Source: Syngnathus acus
Taxonomy: Eukaryota > Chordata > Actinopteri > Syngnathiformes > Syngnathidae
Length of the DNA stretch: 64,000 nt
Reading direction: 5' to 3'
Assembly (NCBI RefSeq): GCF_901709675.1
Contig: NC_051099.1
Location: 9,310,501 to 9,374,500, forward strand
The position numbers and the translations under genes are program-made. Shown one piece after another: positions 1 through 9,819 of this stretch. Every line of letters begins with the position of its first letter. Within the stretch, counting starts at the first letter, position 1. The notes beneath the pieces are model-generated. The model did no database searches and was not told the DNA's origin. It was given only the letters and a program-made list of their open reading frames with translations.

Positions 1-957
1 GATCAAGTCGCCCCGGCCCGTGGTTCCGTGGGGCCTGAGGAAGGCACTCAATTGGGTGAGGCGGATGTACACATTCAGGACCTGCCAGTGCATTCAGTCA
101 GGCTTTTGTTTACCCCCTGAAATGGCTTGATTAGAATAAGTGGCTTGATGATTTGAAATATCGGGCAGTATATTCAGGCCAAATTTATGAGTTCAAGTGT
201 CGGCTACAAAGTAGCCCGTTTGGAATTGAAACGTGGCCCTCCGTCGTCAAGTATGCCCGTAGTGTGTAGGGTTAAGCGTGCTGACGACAACTGTCCTGGT
301 GATTGAAATTGCAGGTCAAGGAGCACTACCCACACGTGGGCATCTACGTGATGGCCAACGGCGTGCAGGAGGACACGGCCCGCTTCAAGGACAGCCTGAG
401 GGTCTTCTACTTGTACAACTACATCAACGAAGCACTCAAAGGTAAGCGCCCGTCCGTCTGATTACGCTGGTCCGACGTCACTGGCAGGGTCGTGGACACG
501 GGAGGGTAAAGTCACTCAACTGTGGTCGAGTGTGGTACTCGCCACTGGTTTCTTAAGCCAGCCAACTGAAAAAGTGGTTCTTGGGGCAAAATCCAGCATG
601 TGGAATTGATATGGAATAATACTTTTTCTGGCAGCGATCACCTTGGACGGCGTGAATCTGAAGGGCTACTTTGCATACGCCCTGAATGACCAGCGCGACC
701 CGGGCTTCGGCCTGTACGGCTATGTGCATGGGGAGGCGCTGGCCAAGGCGTCGCTGGCCAACTACCGCAACATCATCCGCCATCACGGTTTCCCCGCGCA
801 GGGGGCGCCCGCGCAGAGATGCCCCCGCGCCGCCCGACCCTGCGCTGCCTGTCGGGCTCTGGCCAAGCGACCCGTGGTGGGATTCCTGACGCTGGTAGGC
901 TTGGCCGCGCTCGTCGCCTTGGCTCTCATCGTCTACTACGCCTACGGGAGGCGCTAA
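1..957 (+). CDS. kl: Klotho, C-terminal part (last three exons, partial)
   Basis: Coding exons: <1-55, 315-441, 635-957 (TAA 955-957); phases agree. Klotho is a single-pass membrane co-receptor for FGF23 with two glycosidase-like ectodomains. Only the end of the second (KL2) domain is here. The first piece reads VVPWGLRKALNW and splices to VKEHYPHVGIYVMANG, matching the human order around LRKVLNW and MYIISNG. The next exon contains NYINEALK, then GYFAYALNDQRDPGFGLY and NYRNIIRHHGFP. A hydrophobic helix follows (about VVGFLTLVGLAALVALALIVYY) and a very short AYGRR tail, so it is type I membrane topology with almost no cytoplasmic domain. Identification rests on this colinear similarity and on the neighbours rfc3, stard13 and nbea. 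The 5' exons lie outside the window. The sister family member klb is less likely given this neighbourhood. Confidence 0.93.
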
Positions 958-1199
958 GGTGCTTACTGACAGCCTCGTATGGAGGAGTGCTCGCTTGTGT
1001 GACTTTTTCAAATTTATCGGGACCCAAAGTTTATTGCAGTAATCTTGTGCACTTGTGTGTCGTTGCGCTTGGATCGGCCTGTTCTCAGCGAGTGCTACAC
1101 TTGGCATGGTATTGTAAAGGTGGGAATCTCATTCGCGTAGCCTGGCTAGTGCACCATGGCTAATGTGCATCAGCGATGCGGTGCATTTGTGTCAATAAA
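958..1199 (+). promoter_or_regulatory. kl: kl 3' UTR with AATAAA polyadenylation signal
   Basis: About 240 bp follow the kl stop codon. A canonical AATAAA is at 1194-1199. The opposing rfc3 gene ends at 1262, so the two 3' ends face each other across 304 bp between stop codons. Confidence 0.7.
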
Positions 1200-1231
1200 T
1201 GTCCAAACAATATCATTAACAACAAGCCACT

Positions 1232-1237
1232 TTTAAT
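1232..1237 (-). promoter_or_regulatory. rfc3: Probable rfc3 polyadenylation signal (ATTAAA)
   Basis: On the minus strand ATTAAA occurs 25-30 nt after the rfc3 stop. No AATAAA is seen closer on that strand. It lies just beyond the kl AATAAA signal, so the two mRNA ends probably abut or overlap slightly. Confidence 0.5.
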
Positions 1238-1261
1238 CTGAGCGCATGACGGCGTCCGGCA

Positions 1262-3148
1262 TCAGAATATCATGGCGTCCAGCCCGTCCTCCATGAACTT
1301 CTTGTAGACGGCCATGAACTTAGCGGTGAAGGCCTCCAAGTGGTAGATGGCTTTGCTACCCAGCTGTAGCCGGTGCTCGTAGTACGCCGCCAAGTGCGCT
1401 ACCTCCGGCTTTAGGTGCCCGTCGCAGTTGTTCAGAAGCTCCCTGACCAATCCCTGCCAGGAAGAGCTTGTTAAGAAGAGTCCCACCTAAATTGTCTAGG
1501 TCAAATGATGGCCAGACAAGCGAGCTACATTTTGGAGTCAGGCCAGAAATTTGGTGACAATTATTCCAGCAGAGATTTTTTTTCATGCGTGTCCACTAAC
1601 CTTCATGATGATGTCAGCAGGGATGCAGTGAGTCAGCAGCTCGTACAACCGACCTCGCACTTCCAACAATCTGCTCCAAACAGGATGAGCTGAACTTGAA
1701 GTATTTCCACTGCCCCCCGGTGGCCTTTAGTTGTAGTTGCTTGCAACTTAGCAGGAGTGGGCAGCTAGGCCTTAAGAACCGTACCAGATCCTAGCCGGCC
1801 GGGTTAGCTAGGATTTCAATTTGGGGGCGGCATGTTGCATGCGTGAGCAAAATGGCTGCCACCCGTGGACCCTCTTACCTCTGTGGGGTCTGCTGGCTCA
1901 CGATGTAGTTGGCTGTTTCCCGGAGGAACACTTCCCAGTCTGGTTCTGTGATTTCCTGGTCCGACGAGAAGGGGTACCTGTAAGAGGAGGCCGTCAAATC
2001 ATCGAGCGACAAACAACGCGTCGGAGCTCGATAGCGCCGTGGCAAAGACGTGTTATGGACGTGCAGGCAGCGCTCGTTGTGAGGTGATGGATACAAAGGA
2101 AATGTTCTAGCCAGACAAGGAAGCGGAATGGCATCCCGGCAAGCGTTTGTAAGGCTCACCGCTTCGCCCTGCAGGCCTCACACATCAGCAGGGCTTTGCG
2201 GAGGTTGCGCCCCGACTTGTCGCTGATCCGCTTGGCCAGCTCGGGCAGCAGGAGGAGACCCTCCTTCTTACATGTCGACGTGAGGACGTGACACACCTAG
2301 GGTACGAGGGGGAAAAATGCACACATGACTTTGAAACGACGTCTGTTACTCCGGAATCCTTTTCCTCTTGGCATCCCCGACCCAGCCGCTGACACGGGCC
2401 ATCTCCGTGACGTTACCTCCTCCGTGCTAGGCAGAGGGACGCGGACGGCCAGGCAGCGGCTGCGTATGGGCCCGATGAGCCTGGAGGTGGAGTTAGCATA
2501 GAGCACCAGGCGGCAGGTGGTCATGTACTTCTCCATGGTGCGGCGCAGAGCGTGCTGGGCGTCCTTGGTCAGGCGGTCCGCCTCACTGAGCAGAACCACT
2601 GGCGAAGAAAAGGGTGGCGGCGTCACATCACGCGTGCTCCTTGAGTCGGGTGGCGCCCGCGTACCTCACCTTTGAACTCTCGCTGCGTGCCGGACTGGAT
2701 CTGCTGGGACTGGGCCATGGTCTTGATCAGTTCCTGGATCACCACGCGGTCCTGGTTGCCCGCATCACTGAACAACGGTCAACGTGGTACTTTCAGCCAA
2801 GTCAGGAAAAGAAAAGAGGGCTGCGCTCACTGTAAGAGCTAATGCGTTACCTGGGGTTGACCTCCAAGTGGTAGTTGCTGGCTATGGTGTTGATCTCAAT
2901 CTTCTTCTTGGAGGGAGCCTACACACCAGAAGAGCCCGCAGAGGTGAGCGCGCTGTCTTGGATGTTTTCTCCTGTCACAGACACCGTTGCCCCAATTGAT
3001 GTTCTCACCACAATGGTCTGGTGCTCGATGCGAAGCTTCTCCACGCCGGCGCCATAGAGCTCCCTCAGCAGACACATGATACGGGTCTTTTTGCCCGCAC
3101 CTGAAGGACCATACACCAGCAAGTGCGGGAAGTCGCCGCATTGAACCT

Positions 3149-3180
<32 letters not shown>

Positions 3181-3729
3181 TTTTACATGTTGCTAAATCA
3201 CTCGTATCATTTTGGCACCTAGGACATGCCCATGCGAGGGAATACGCTTGCAGTTTCACCTAGAATAATCTCAGTCATTTGCTTTTTCTGTAGGTGAAGG
3301 GGAAAACAGCTCAATTAAGTTGTGTCTTTTACAACTTCAACGATACTAAAAAGCAAAGTAATGCAGTAATCGCCCATGTTTGCTAGTGCTGATAGGGATT
3401 GAGACCTGCAGCAAATGGCAAAATTAAATTTAAAAAAACACGTGGTCATGACGGAAGCTATGTGTGAAGCGGTTTGTTGCAGCTGTTGTGAAATGCGCTG
3501 TGTAAATAAATTTAATAATAATAATAATGATAATAATAAATAAACTATTGTTTTCTACATAGTTTTAGCTTAGAAGCTAAGCCACCGAAGGAGGGCAGCG
3601 CCGCCAAGCCCGAACTTGTGCCTGTCTTCGTGCCATCCTCACCAGGTTCTTGAGTTGGGATGCTTGCTCTTTGTGGTAATCGAGTTTGCCGAGCGACGTG
3701 GGTCGGTATTTGTCCACCCACAAACTCAT
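1262..3729 (-). CDS. rfc3: Replication factor C subunit 3 (complete, nine exons)
   Basis: Exons on the minus strand, 5' to 3': 3729-3643, 3146-3009, 2918-2851, 2767-2670, 2598-2417, 2296-2160, 1977-1879, 1670-1601, 1453-1262. They sum to 1071 nt, 356 codons plus stop, exactly the human RFC3 length. All introns are GT-AG. RFC3 is a small AAA+ subunit of the RFC clamp loader, which opens PCNA and loads it at primer-template junctions, and of the alternative RFC-like complexes. Seen: N-terminus [10 protein letters not shown]; Walker [10 protein letters not shown] at residues 42-50; the segment [17 protein letters not shown]; the SRC arginine-finger motif at about 177-179; and the C-terminal collar domain ending [13 protein letters not shown]. 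The short first exon (29 codons) has a good start and splices in phase to [10 protein letters not shown]. The gene looks intact and functional. Confidence 0.97.
3152..3180. repeat. (CA)n microsatellite beside rfc3 exon 2
   Basis: A perfect AC dinucleotide run in rfc3 intron 1. On the transcribed strand it is (TG)n and ends a few bases upstream of the AG acceptor at 3148-3147. Confidence 0.95.
3475..3545 (+). repeat. AAT-rich tail resembling a LINE 3' end
   Basis: A GTGAAATGCGCTGTGTAAATAAA-like stretch followed by an AAT/AATG microsatellite, in rfc3 intron 1. The form is that of L2-type LINE 3' tails in fish. No coding part is attached. Confidence 0.4.
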
Positions 3730-4009
3730 TTTGGTGTGACTTTAACGGCTGCGTTTCCTGTAGTTAGCTAAAATATTTCCCGCGGAAAAGCTTGTTTGCA
3801 CTGCGACTTCCCCTTCAAGTACGGAAAGTGAGAAGGGTAAAATGGATAACGAAAACGCAAACGCGCGAACTAATTACAATTCTACCAGTCATCGACCACG
3901 CAGGCATTGAGAGTAGGGTTTTTGAGAAAGAGGACACCTTTTTTAGGGGGGGGTTGTCATCGGTGTATCAGTGCATGTTATGACACAAATGACATGGTGT
4001 CTGTATAGC

Positions 4010-4080
4010 AGGGGTGTCCAAACTTTTTGCAAAGCGGGCCAGATTTGCTTAGATGAAAATGTATAGGGGCCGACCATTCA
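4010..4080 (+). mobile_element. hAT-like terminal fragment
   Basis: Begins CAGGGGTGTCCAAACTTTTT and continues with a GCGGGCCAGAT stretch, typical of the ends of fish hAT elements. No matching second end is seen nearby. Confidence 0.5.
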
Positions 4081-4097
4081 CACCGACATTCCTCGAA

Positions 4098-4484
4098 CCA
4101 TCCATCCATCCATCCATCCATCCATCCATCCATCCATCCATCCGTTTTCTATACCGCTTGTCCCCACGGGGGTCGCTGGAGCCTATCCCAGCGATCAATC
4201 GGGCAGTAGGCGGGGGACACCCTGAACCGGTTTCCAGCCAATCGCAGGGCACACAGAAACGAACAACCATCTGCGCTCGCACTCACACCTAGGGGCAGTT
4301 TGGAGTGCTCAAATGGCCTACCAAGCATGTTTTTGGGATGTGGAAGGAAATCGGAGTGCCCGTAGAAAACCCACGCGGGCACGGGGAGAACATGCAAACT
4401 CCACACAGGGAGGGTCAGAGGTGGAATCGAACCCACACCCTCCTGTGAGGCGGACATGCTAGCCAGTGCGCCACTGAGCCGCCC
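4098..4484 (-). mobile_element. tRNA-like SINE copy, reverse orientation
   Basis: Read on the minus strand it starts near the GGGCGGCTCAGTGGCGCACT-like head at about 4484. It contains a B-box-like GGTTCGATTCC and the fish repeat body (TGGAGTTTGCATGTTCTCCC, CCAATCGCAGGGCACACAG on the plus strand). It ends in a (GGAT)n tail, seen as (ATCC)n at 4099-4143. Two further copies lie at about 4652-5150 and 56659-57012. ORFs here are chance reads through the repeat. Confidence 0.75.
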
Positions 4485-4651
4485 CTCCTCAGACCGTTAC
4501 CATTGTAAATGAACTTGTAAATATGTAACTATATCCTTTGCTGTCTGCAGATATGCAAATGAGAATCTGTTGTCAATTAAAAGTTAAAGATTAAAATAAT
4601 CAATTACAATTTTATGAAAGTTGAATAAATGTTTTATTAGATGTAATAAGT

Positions 4652-5150
4652 TGGGCGGCTCGGTGGTACACTGGTTAGCACGTTCGCCTAGGACAGGGGT
4701 GGCCAACCCGCGGCTCGCGAGCCGCATGCGGCTCTTTGCCGGGTTTCATGCGGCTCCTTTACGTTCGGCTCGCGAGCCGCATGCGGCTCCTTGCCGGGTT
4801 TACGTTCATATGAACATTTGTGGGTTTATTTGTTTGTTTGTTTTTGTGCGTGTTCGCTTCGCTTGAGTTCAATATGGTATTTTCGTCAAACGCTGCATGT
4901 TCGCTTCGCTTGAGTTCAATATGGTATTTTCGTCAAACGCGCATGCGCATGAGGTGAAATCCCGCAAAGGAGGAGGGGCAAACCCATGGGGGGGGATGTG
5001 GGTCTTTGCGGTACTAGTCTCTGACTGGTTGGCCACCCCTGGCCTAGGAGTTAGGAGGGTGCGGGTTCGGTTCCACCTCCAACCCTCCCTCTGTGGAGTT
5101 TGCATGTTGCATCTTCTCACCAAGCCTGCATGGGTTTTCTCCATTGAGTT
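4652..5150 (+). mobile_element. tRNA-like SINE copy, split by a hAT MITE and 3' truncated
   Basis: The head GGGCGGCTCGGTGGTACACT is at 4654. The body stops at GCCTAGGA, where a MITE (4694-5041) is inserted, and resumes after it with GTTAGGAGGGTGCGGGTTCG, giving a B box close to GGTTCGGTTCC. The copy fades after about 5145, with no GGAT tail. Confidence 0.7.
4694..5041 (+). mobile_element. hAT MITE with perfect 8-bp target duplication
   Basis: Terminal inverted repeats are CAGGGGTGGCCAACC and GGTTGGCCACCCCTG. The 8-bp duplication GCCTAGGA flanks it at 4686-4693 and 5042-5049. Eight-bp duplications are diagnostic of the hAT superfamily. Its body (GCCGCATGCGGCTC, CTTGAGTTCAATATGGTATTTT) is shared with the longer element at 8236-9365, so it is probably an internal-deletion derivative of that family. 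Confidence 0.9.
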
Positions 5151-5208
5151 GTTTTTACTCTAGAGAAATTGATCTCCGTCCATGCATTTTATTTAAGATT
5201 TAAGAAGA

Positions 5209-5530
5209 TACAACATCTCTACATTATTTATACAACTTACATTATTTATACAACTTACGGCTGGTTTAGATTTTAATATTTCATATTTGCTGGATTTGAT
5301 TTCGTCGTCTATATTTCGGCTACACATTACTACCAATTATAGTGGTCTAAATCGGGTTAAAATAACTTTATACGGATCAATCGTTGTTTAAAACGAAGCA
5401 ATACAACATCTCTACATTATTTATACAACTCACGGCTGGTTTAGATTTTAGTATTTCATATTTGATGGATTTAATTTTGTCGTGTATATTTGGGCTACAC
5501 ACAGACCAATTATAGACGTCTAAAATCAGG
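5209..5530 (+). repeat. Diverged 193-bp tandem duplication, AT-rich
   Basis: The string ACAACATCTCTACATTATTT begins near 5209 and again near 5402. The following about 120 bp (ACGGCTGGTTTAGATTTTA...) repeats with substitutions. No gene is seen here. Confidence 0.7.
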
Positions 5531-5830
5531 CTTAACTTAGACTAGTTGTCTAATACAGTGGTTCTCAAACTTCTTTGAAATATTTTTTCAGCCAAGTACG
5601 CCCTGACCAGCGCAACACATTTCTGGTCGAAAAGAAAGAGGTACAGGATTGTCCCATCAGTGTTTTATTAAAGTTAAACAACTTGTAGCAATGTACCTGA
5701 CAGACACATTTATGTTTCAAACATTGCATATATAAACAAAAACGATAAACAGTAAACAGTGACTACCAAGAAGGCATAAACCCTTTCAAAACTCAAATAA
5801 TGTATGCAGAACACTGCTAATTTATATCAA

Positions 5831-6165
5831 TCTTTCTTGTAATAATCTCTTGCAAGGAAATAAAAATATACATAACTAAAAATGTGTTCACAAAAATAAA
5901 TTAACTTAATTATAAATAAATAATATCTTGTTTACATAATAAATTGATAACTTAATAATAAATACAGATTTGCTTATAAAAATAATCAACTTTACCTAAA
6001 TCTTTCTTGTAATAATCTCTTGCAAGGAAATAAAAATATACATAACTAAAAATGTGTTCACAAAAATAAATTAACTTAATTATAAATAAATAATATCTTG
6101 TTTACATAATAAATTGATAACTTAATAATAAATAAAGATTTGCTCATAAAAAATAATTAACTTGA
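5831..6165 (+). repeat. 170-bp tandem duplication
   Basis: TCTTTCTTGTAATAATCTCT starts at 5831 and again at 6001. The two units are nearly identical until the last about 25 bp. Confidence 0.9.
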
Positions 6166-6306
6166 CCTCTTTTGGGATAAAAAAAGAAACTCTTTTTCCT
6201 CTTAAAATTGAATTGTTGCATTGAACATTTGATTTTGATTTGACAAGCATTGAACAAGCATTGAACAGTCTTGAAGCTTGAAGGAGTCTTTTGCAATCAT
6301 ACTACA

Positions 6307-7625
6307 TAGGGGTGTAAATCGCGGGTTTTGTCACGATACGATATCATATCGATACAAAGAACAACGATACGATATTTGCCGATATCTTAAAGCCTGCTGT
6401 GATTCATTCACGATACATCACGATATACTAGTGCTCTACGATCGATATAGAACAATATCCTGCTTTATAACAATTCATACGCAAAATCAACAAGGTACTG
6501 CAAACTCTTTATTTAGGAAATTACAAAGTGCTCCCAAACGAATGACTTGAAGCCCAAAGGGGAGCGAATTTCCTCGTCTTCTTGGACACTAGCGATAGCA
6601 CCAGCCCAGGAGCCGCGTAGTTGTCGGCTCCCCTTTCACGTGCCTGCTCTGCTCACAACACAACATGCTGCGCACTGCTCCCGGAAAGAGGAAGCAAGCA
6701 ACAATGAACTGGATTTCAAAATAAAGTCGCGTCTAATGTCCGAGGTCAAAAACGGGCGATATAGATCGATGTTTACTAGGGGTGTAAATCGCGGGTTTTG
6801 TCACGATACGATATCATATCGATACAAAGATCGCGATACGATATTTGCCGATATCTTAAAGCCTGCTGTGATTCATTCACGATACATCACGATATAGTGC
6901 TCCACGATCGATATTTTTATTTTTATTTTTAAATAAAAAATATAGAACAATATCCTGATTTATAACAATTCATACGCAAAATCAACAAGGTACTGCAAAC
7001 TCTTTATTTAGGAAATTACAAGAGTATTGTTGTATACAAAGTGCTTATTTTAACACTGAACTTTATCAAATTCCTATATTTGTTCTCATATAAGTAAAGA
7101 AAAATGAATATTCTTTCTTTTTTTGTAATACCATTAACTTTAAAGTGCATTACTGAACTATTTATTTACAATAATTTTAATTGTCCGTTGAGCCATCTTT
7201 TCTTTGCAATCCAAAGTGCTTCCAAACGAATGACTTGAAGCCCAAAGGGGAGCGAATTTCCTCGTCTTCTTGGACACTAGCCATAGCACCAGCCCAGGAG
7301 CCGCGTAGTTGTCGGCTCCCCTTTCACGTGCCTGCTCTGCTCACAACACAGCACGCCGCGTACTGCTCCCGGAAAGAGGAAGCAAGCAACAATGAACTGG
7401 ATTTCAAAATAAAGTCGCGTCTAATGTCCGAGGTCAAACACGGCGATATAAATCTTTGTTTACGTTTAGCATCGATGCCAATAAATCGTAGAGCATTATA
7501 TCGATTAATCGATGTGTATCGATGAATCGTTACACCCCTAATGTTTACGTTTAGCATCGATGCCAACAAATCGTAGAGCATTATATCGATTAATCGATGT
7601 GTATCGATGAATCGTTACACCCCTA
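6307..7625 (+). mobile_element. hAT MITE (copy A), interrupted by a second copy
   Basis: Begins TAGGGGTGTAAATCGCGGG and ends ATCGTTACACCCCTA. It is flanked by the perfect 8-bp duplication ATACTACA (6299-6306 and 7626-7633). Copy B (6777-7540) plus its own duplicated 8 bp sits inside. Without it, copy A is about 547 bp. The 116- and 90-codon ORFs within are not recognisable proteins. It was inserted into the hAT transposase remnant that follows on the minus strand. Confidence 0.92.
6777..7540 (+). mobile_element. hAT MITE (copy B), nested in copy A
   Basis: Same termini as copy A. It is flanked by the perfect 8-bp duplication ATGTTTAC at 6769-6776 and 7541-7548. About 764 bp long and almost identical to the copy at 9820-10589, which implies recent activity. 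No transposase is encoded. Confidence 0.93.
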
Positions 7626-7633
7626 ATACTACA

Positions 7634-7999
7634 TTTTAGTGAGAAACATGGAGCTATGGTGAACGTTTTTTTGGCTTTAGCTACGAGCAAAGAAACCGCA
7701 TAAGAAGCCTTCAGGGTTGATGTAGTGGAGGCTTTTCGCATTGTGTCTTGGGATGACTTGAAGTCAGAAGGTTTCCTCCTGAAGAACTCCGGTGGCTTAC
7801 CAACATGGCATCCGTGTTTTGTGGTGAGATGCCGCTGGAGATGTGCCGGCTTCATGCTAATCAAACAATAGTCTTCCATGTACTGTCGGTACTTCGTCGG
7901 CTCTGGTTTTGCCTTAATTTTTACTTGTTTCTCCGTGTTTTCAACAGCAGCATCGCTGCTACGCTTAAGCCACATCTCCGTGTTACAGTGCGTCATCAA
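7634..7999 (-). pseudogene. hAT transposase N-terminal fragment (BED finger, ZBED5/SCAND3-like)
   Basis: An ORF on the minus strand starts MMTHCNTEMWLKRSSD and contains SMKPAHLQRHLTTKHG followed by KPPEFFRRK. That is the second half of a BED zinc finger (His...His) and the linker seen in ZBED5-like hAT transposases. The usual C-x2-C half is not intact. After about 120 codons the frame runs into MITE copy A, which truncates it. Inference: a dead transposase of the 5556-8232 element. Confidence 0.6.
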
Positions 8000-8331
8000 G
8001 GCAACCGCAGGTGACTGCTATTGGTTTGTGGAGAGTCTGTTTATTAAGGATTAAAATTGAATACTGAATATAAAACATACATTTGTATTTCATCAAACTT
8101 TTTATAACTAATTCTCAAGACAATCAGGCTTACTGTGTTTTTTTTTTGTTTTTTTTAATACCGCTATATATTTTTGTAAAATCTCACGTACCTCCTGGAG
8201 TACCTCCACGTACCCCTATTTGAGAACCACTAGTCCAGGGGTGGCCAACCAGTCAGAGACTAAGAGCCACATTTTTTACTGTGTCATCGCAAAGAGCCAC
8301 ATCATACACATGAGCACACATGAACACCCCC

Positions 8332-8377
8332 CCCACACACACACGCACACAAACACGCACGCGCACACGCACACGCG

Positions 8378-8424
<47 letters not shown>
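8332..8424. repeat. (CA)n/(CG)n microsatellite
   Basis: A long AC-rich run with a short GC-dinucleotide core (CGCGCGCGCG near 8373), inside a hAT element. Confidence 0.95.
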
Positions 8425-8426
<2 letters not shown>

Positions 8427-8735
8427 CTCTGCTCAGCCAAATTTATTGTGTGACATTATTATGTCACGCACCAACATGATAATGACAAATTGACTCCTAC
8501 AGTACTAAAACCACAGACCAAAGACCACATTTTCAACAATGAACATTGTGTGCATTGTCTCACACAGACAAACTCTCAGTTCAACAAATTCCACAAACAA
8601 AAACATAATAGGTTTTTTCACTTACTATGTGTGGCGGGACAGACCATTCGTTAGAGTTCGTCGTTTTCAGGAGACAAGATTTCAATAACGTCACTGAGGC
8701 ATATTTTAACGAACTCCACTTCATTGTATGGCTTT

Positions 8736-9083
8736 TTAGCCCGTGCAATGTTCCAAGCCAGTTGAAACAATGCAAGTGTGACAGTCTCTGAGTGCTTCGT
8801 AATTTTTTTGAAAAACTGTACCTATTTTTCTGCCTGACTTTTCAAAGTCTCCAAACTTGTGCTTGCGAAATTCAGTCCCTTTTGCAAAGTCCTTATCGAT
8901 ATTGGCATGAAGTGAGCTGAAGTGGCGCTGACCATTTGAAGCTTTTAAATGCGCCAATGACGTCCGACATATCAGGCAGAATGGCTTGCCATAGCGTTCA
9001 ACAAAAAACAACTTTAACTCTGTTAAAAACGTCCTGTGTTCATCGTCATATATTCGTTTAGCTGTGCATTTTTTCCTTGCCAT
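8736..9083 (-). pseudogene. hAT transposase N-terminal fragment (zinc-finger type)
   Basis: About 115 codons starting MARKKCTAKRIYDDEHRTF. It contains PFCLICRTSLAHLKASNGQ and then RHFSSLH, a C-x2-C...H-x5-H arrangement typical of hAT-derived BED-like fingers, then EFRKHKFGDFEKSGRKIG. The catalytic RNase H-like and dimerisation regions are absent, so it is not an autonomous transposase. Confidence 0.55.
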
Positions 9084-9365
9084 TTTGGCAAGCGTCTTGT
9101 CAGCTTTTCTGGACCTAATGGGCCCCCGTAGTCAGAGTCGCCATTCATAAAAAAAGCGGGCAAAACCAATCGCTCTGTTTGTCCCTCCTCCTTTGCGGGA
9201 TTTCACCTCACGCGCATGCGCGTTTGACCAAAATACCATATTGAACTCAAGCGAAGCAAATACGCACGAAAAATAAACACAAATGTTGATATGAACGTAA
9301 AAGAGCCGCATGAAACTAGCCAAAGAGCCGCATGCGGCTCGCGAGCCGCGGGTTGGCCACCGCTG

Positions 9366-9535
9366 ATTTATTATTTATTCATCACTCTTATTGTTCATTG
9401 TTTGTGCCTTCTTGTTTTTATTTTGCGTTGTTTTACTTGTATGTTTATCGTGTACTGTGTCTCGTCACCGTGGGATAGGGGAAACGTAATTTCGATTTCT
9501 TTGTGTGTCTTGGCATGAAGGAATTGACAATAAAG

Positions 9536-9540
<5 letters not shown>
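9366..9540 (+). mobile_element. LINE (L2-like) 3' end fragment
   Basis: Contains the 3'-terminal stretch TTTCTTTGTGTGTCTTGGCA followed by GAAGGAATTGACAATAAAGC. The same stretch appears in reverse at about 36303-36370 attached to a reverse-transcriptase fragment. A (CT)n run follows at 9541-9593. Confidence 0.6.

Positions 9541-9593
<53 letters not shown>
9541..9593. repeat. (CT)n microsatellite
   Basis: A pure CT dinucleotide run directly after a LINE 3' end. Confidence 0.97.
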
Positions 9594-9596
<3 letters not shown>

Positions 9597-9815
9597 AGAC
9601 GTTTAATAGACGTCTATCCCGTAGACGTCTAAAAACCTTCACATATAGACATCTAATAGACATCTATCCCGTCGACGTCTAAAAAACTTTAACATATAGA
9701 CGTCTAATAGACGTCTATTCCGTAGACGTCTATGCAATAGATGTCTACGGCATAGACGTCTATTTTTATTACACTTTTAGACCATTTTTAGACGTGTTTT
9801 AGCCGAGACGTCTGG
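9594..9815. repeat. GACGTC-rich minisatellite
   Basis: Repeated TAGACGTCTA/TAGACGTCTAT palindromic motifs separated by CCCG or CCGTAGACGTC spacers, with a higher-order period near 65 bp. A single such motif also lies at 5514-5523, on the other side of the hAT pile-up. Confidence 0.8.
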
Positions 9816-9819
9816 GTAG

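Larger units (their letters stand above)
5556..8232 (-). mobile_element. Old hAT element with BED-finger transposase remnant, hosting nested MITEs
   Basis: Ends match in inverted orientation: CAGTGGTTCTCAAACTT at 5556 and TTTGAGAACCACTA near 8232. Between them lie a 170-bp tandem duplication (5831-6165), a coding remnant on the minus strand (7999-7634) and two nested MITEs (6307-7625). The TSD is unclear, because another hAT element starts only 4 bp beyond the right end. Confidence 0.65.
8236..9365 (-). mobile_element. hAT element with partial transposase ORF
   Basis: Left end CAGGGGTGGCCAACCAGTC at 8236; right end GCGGGTTGGCCACCGCTG at 9365. It shares internal and end sequence with the MITE at 4694-5041. 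Contains a minus-strand coding fragment (9083-8736) and a (CA)n/(CG)n run at 8332-8424. No matching 8-bp flank is visible, so one edge has probably been rearranged. Confidence 0.7.

Noticed and set aside
8220-8453. Histidine/threonine-rich ORF
   Set aside because: Translation of a CA microsatellite.
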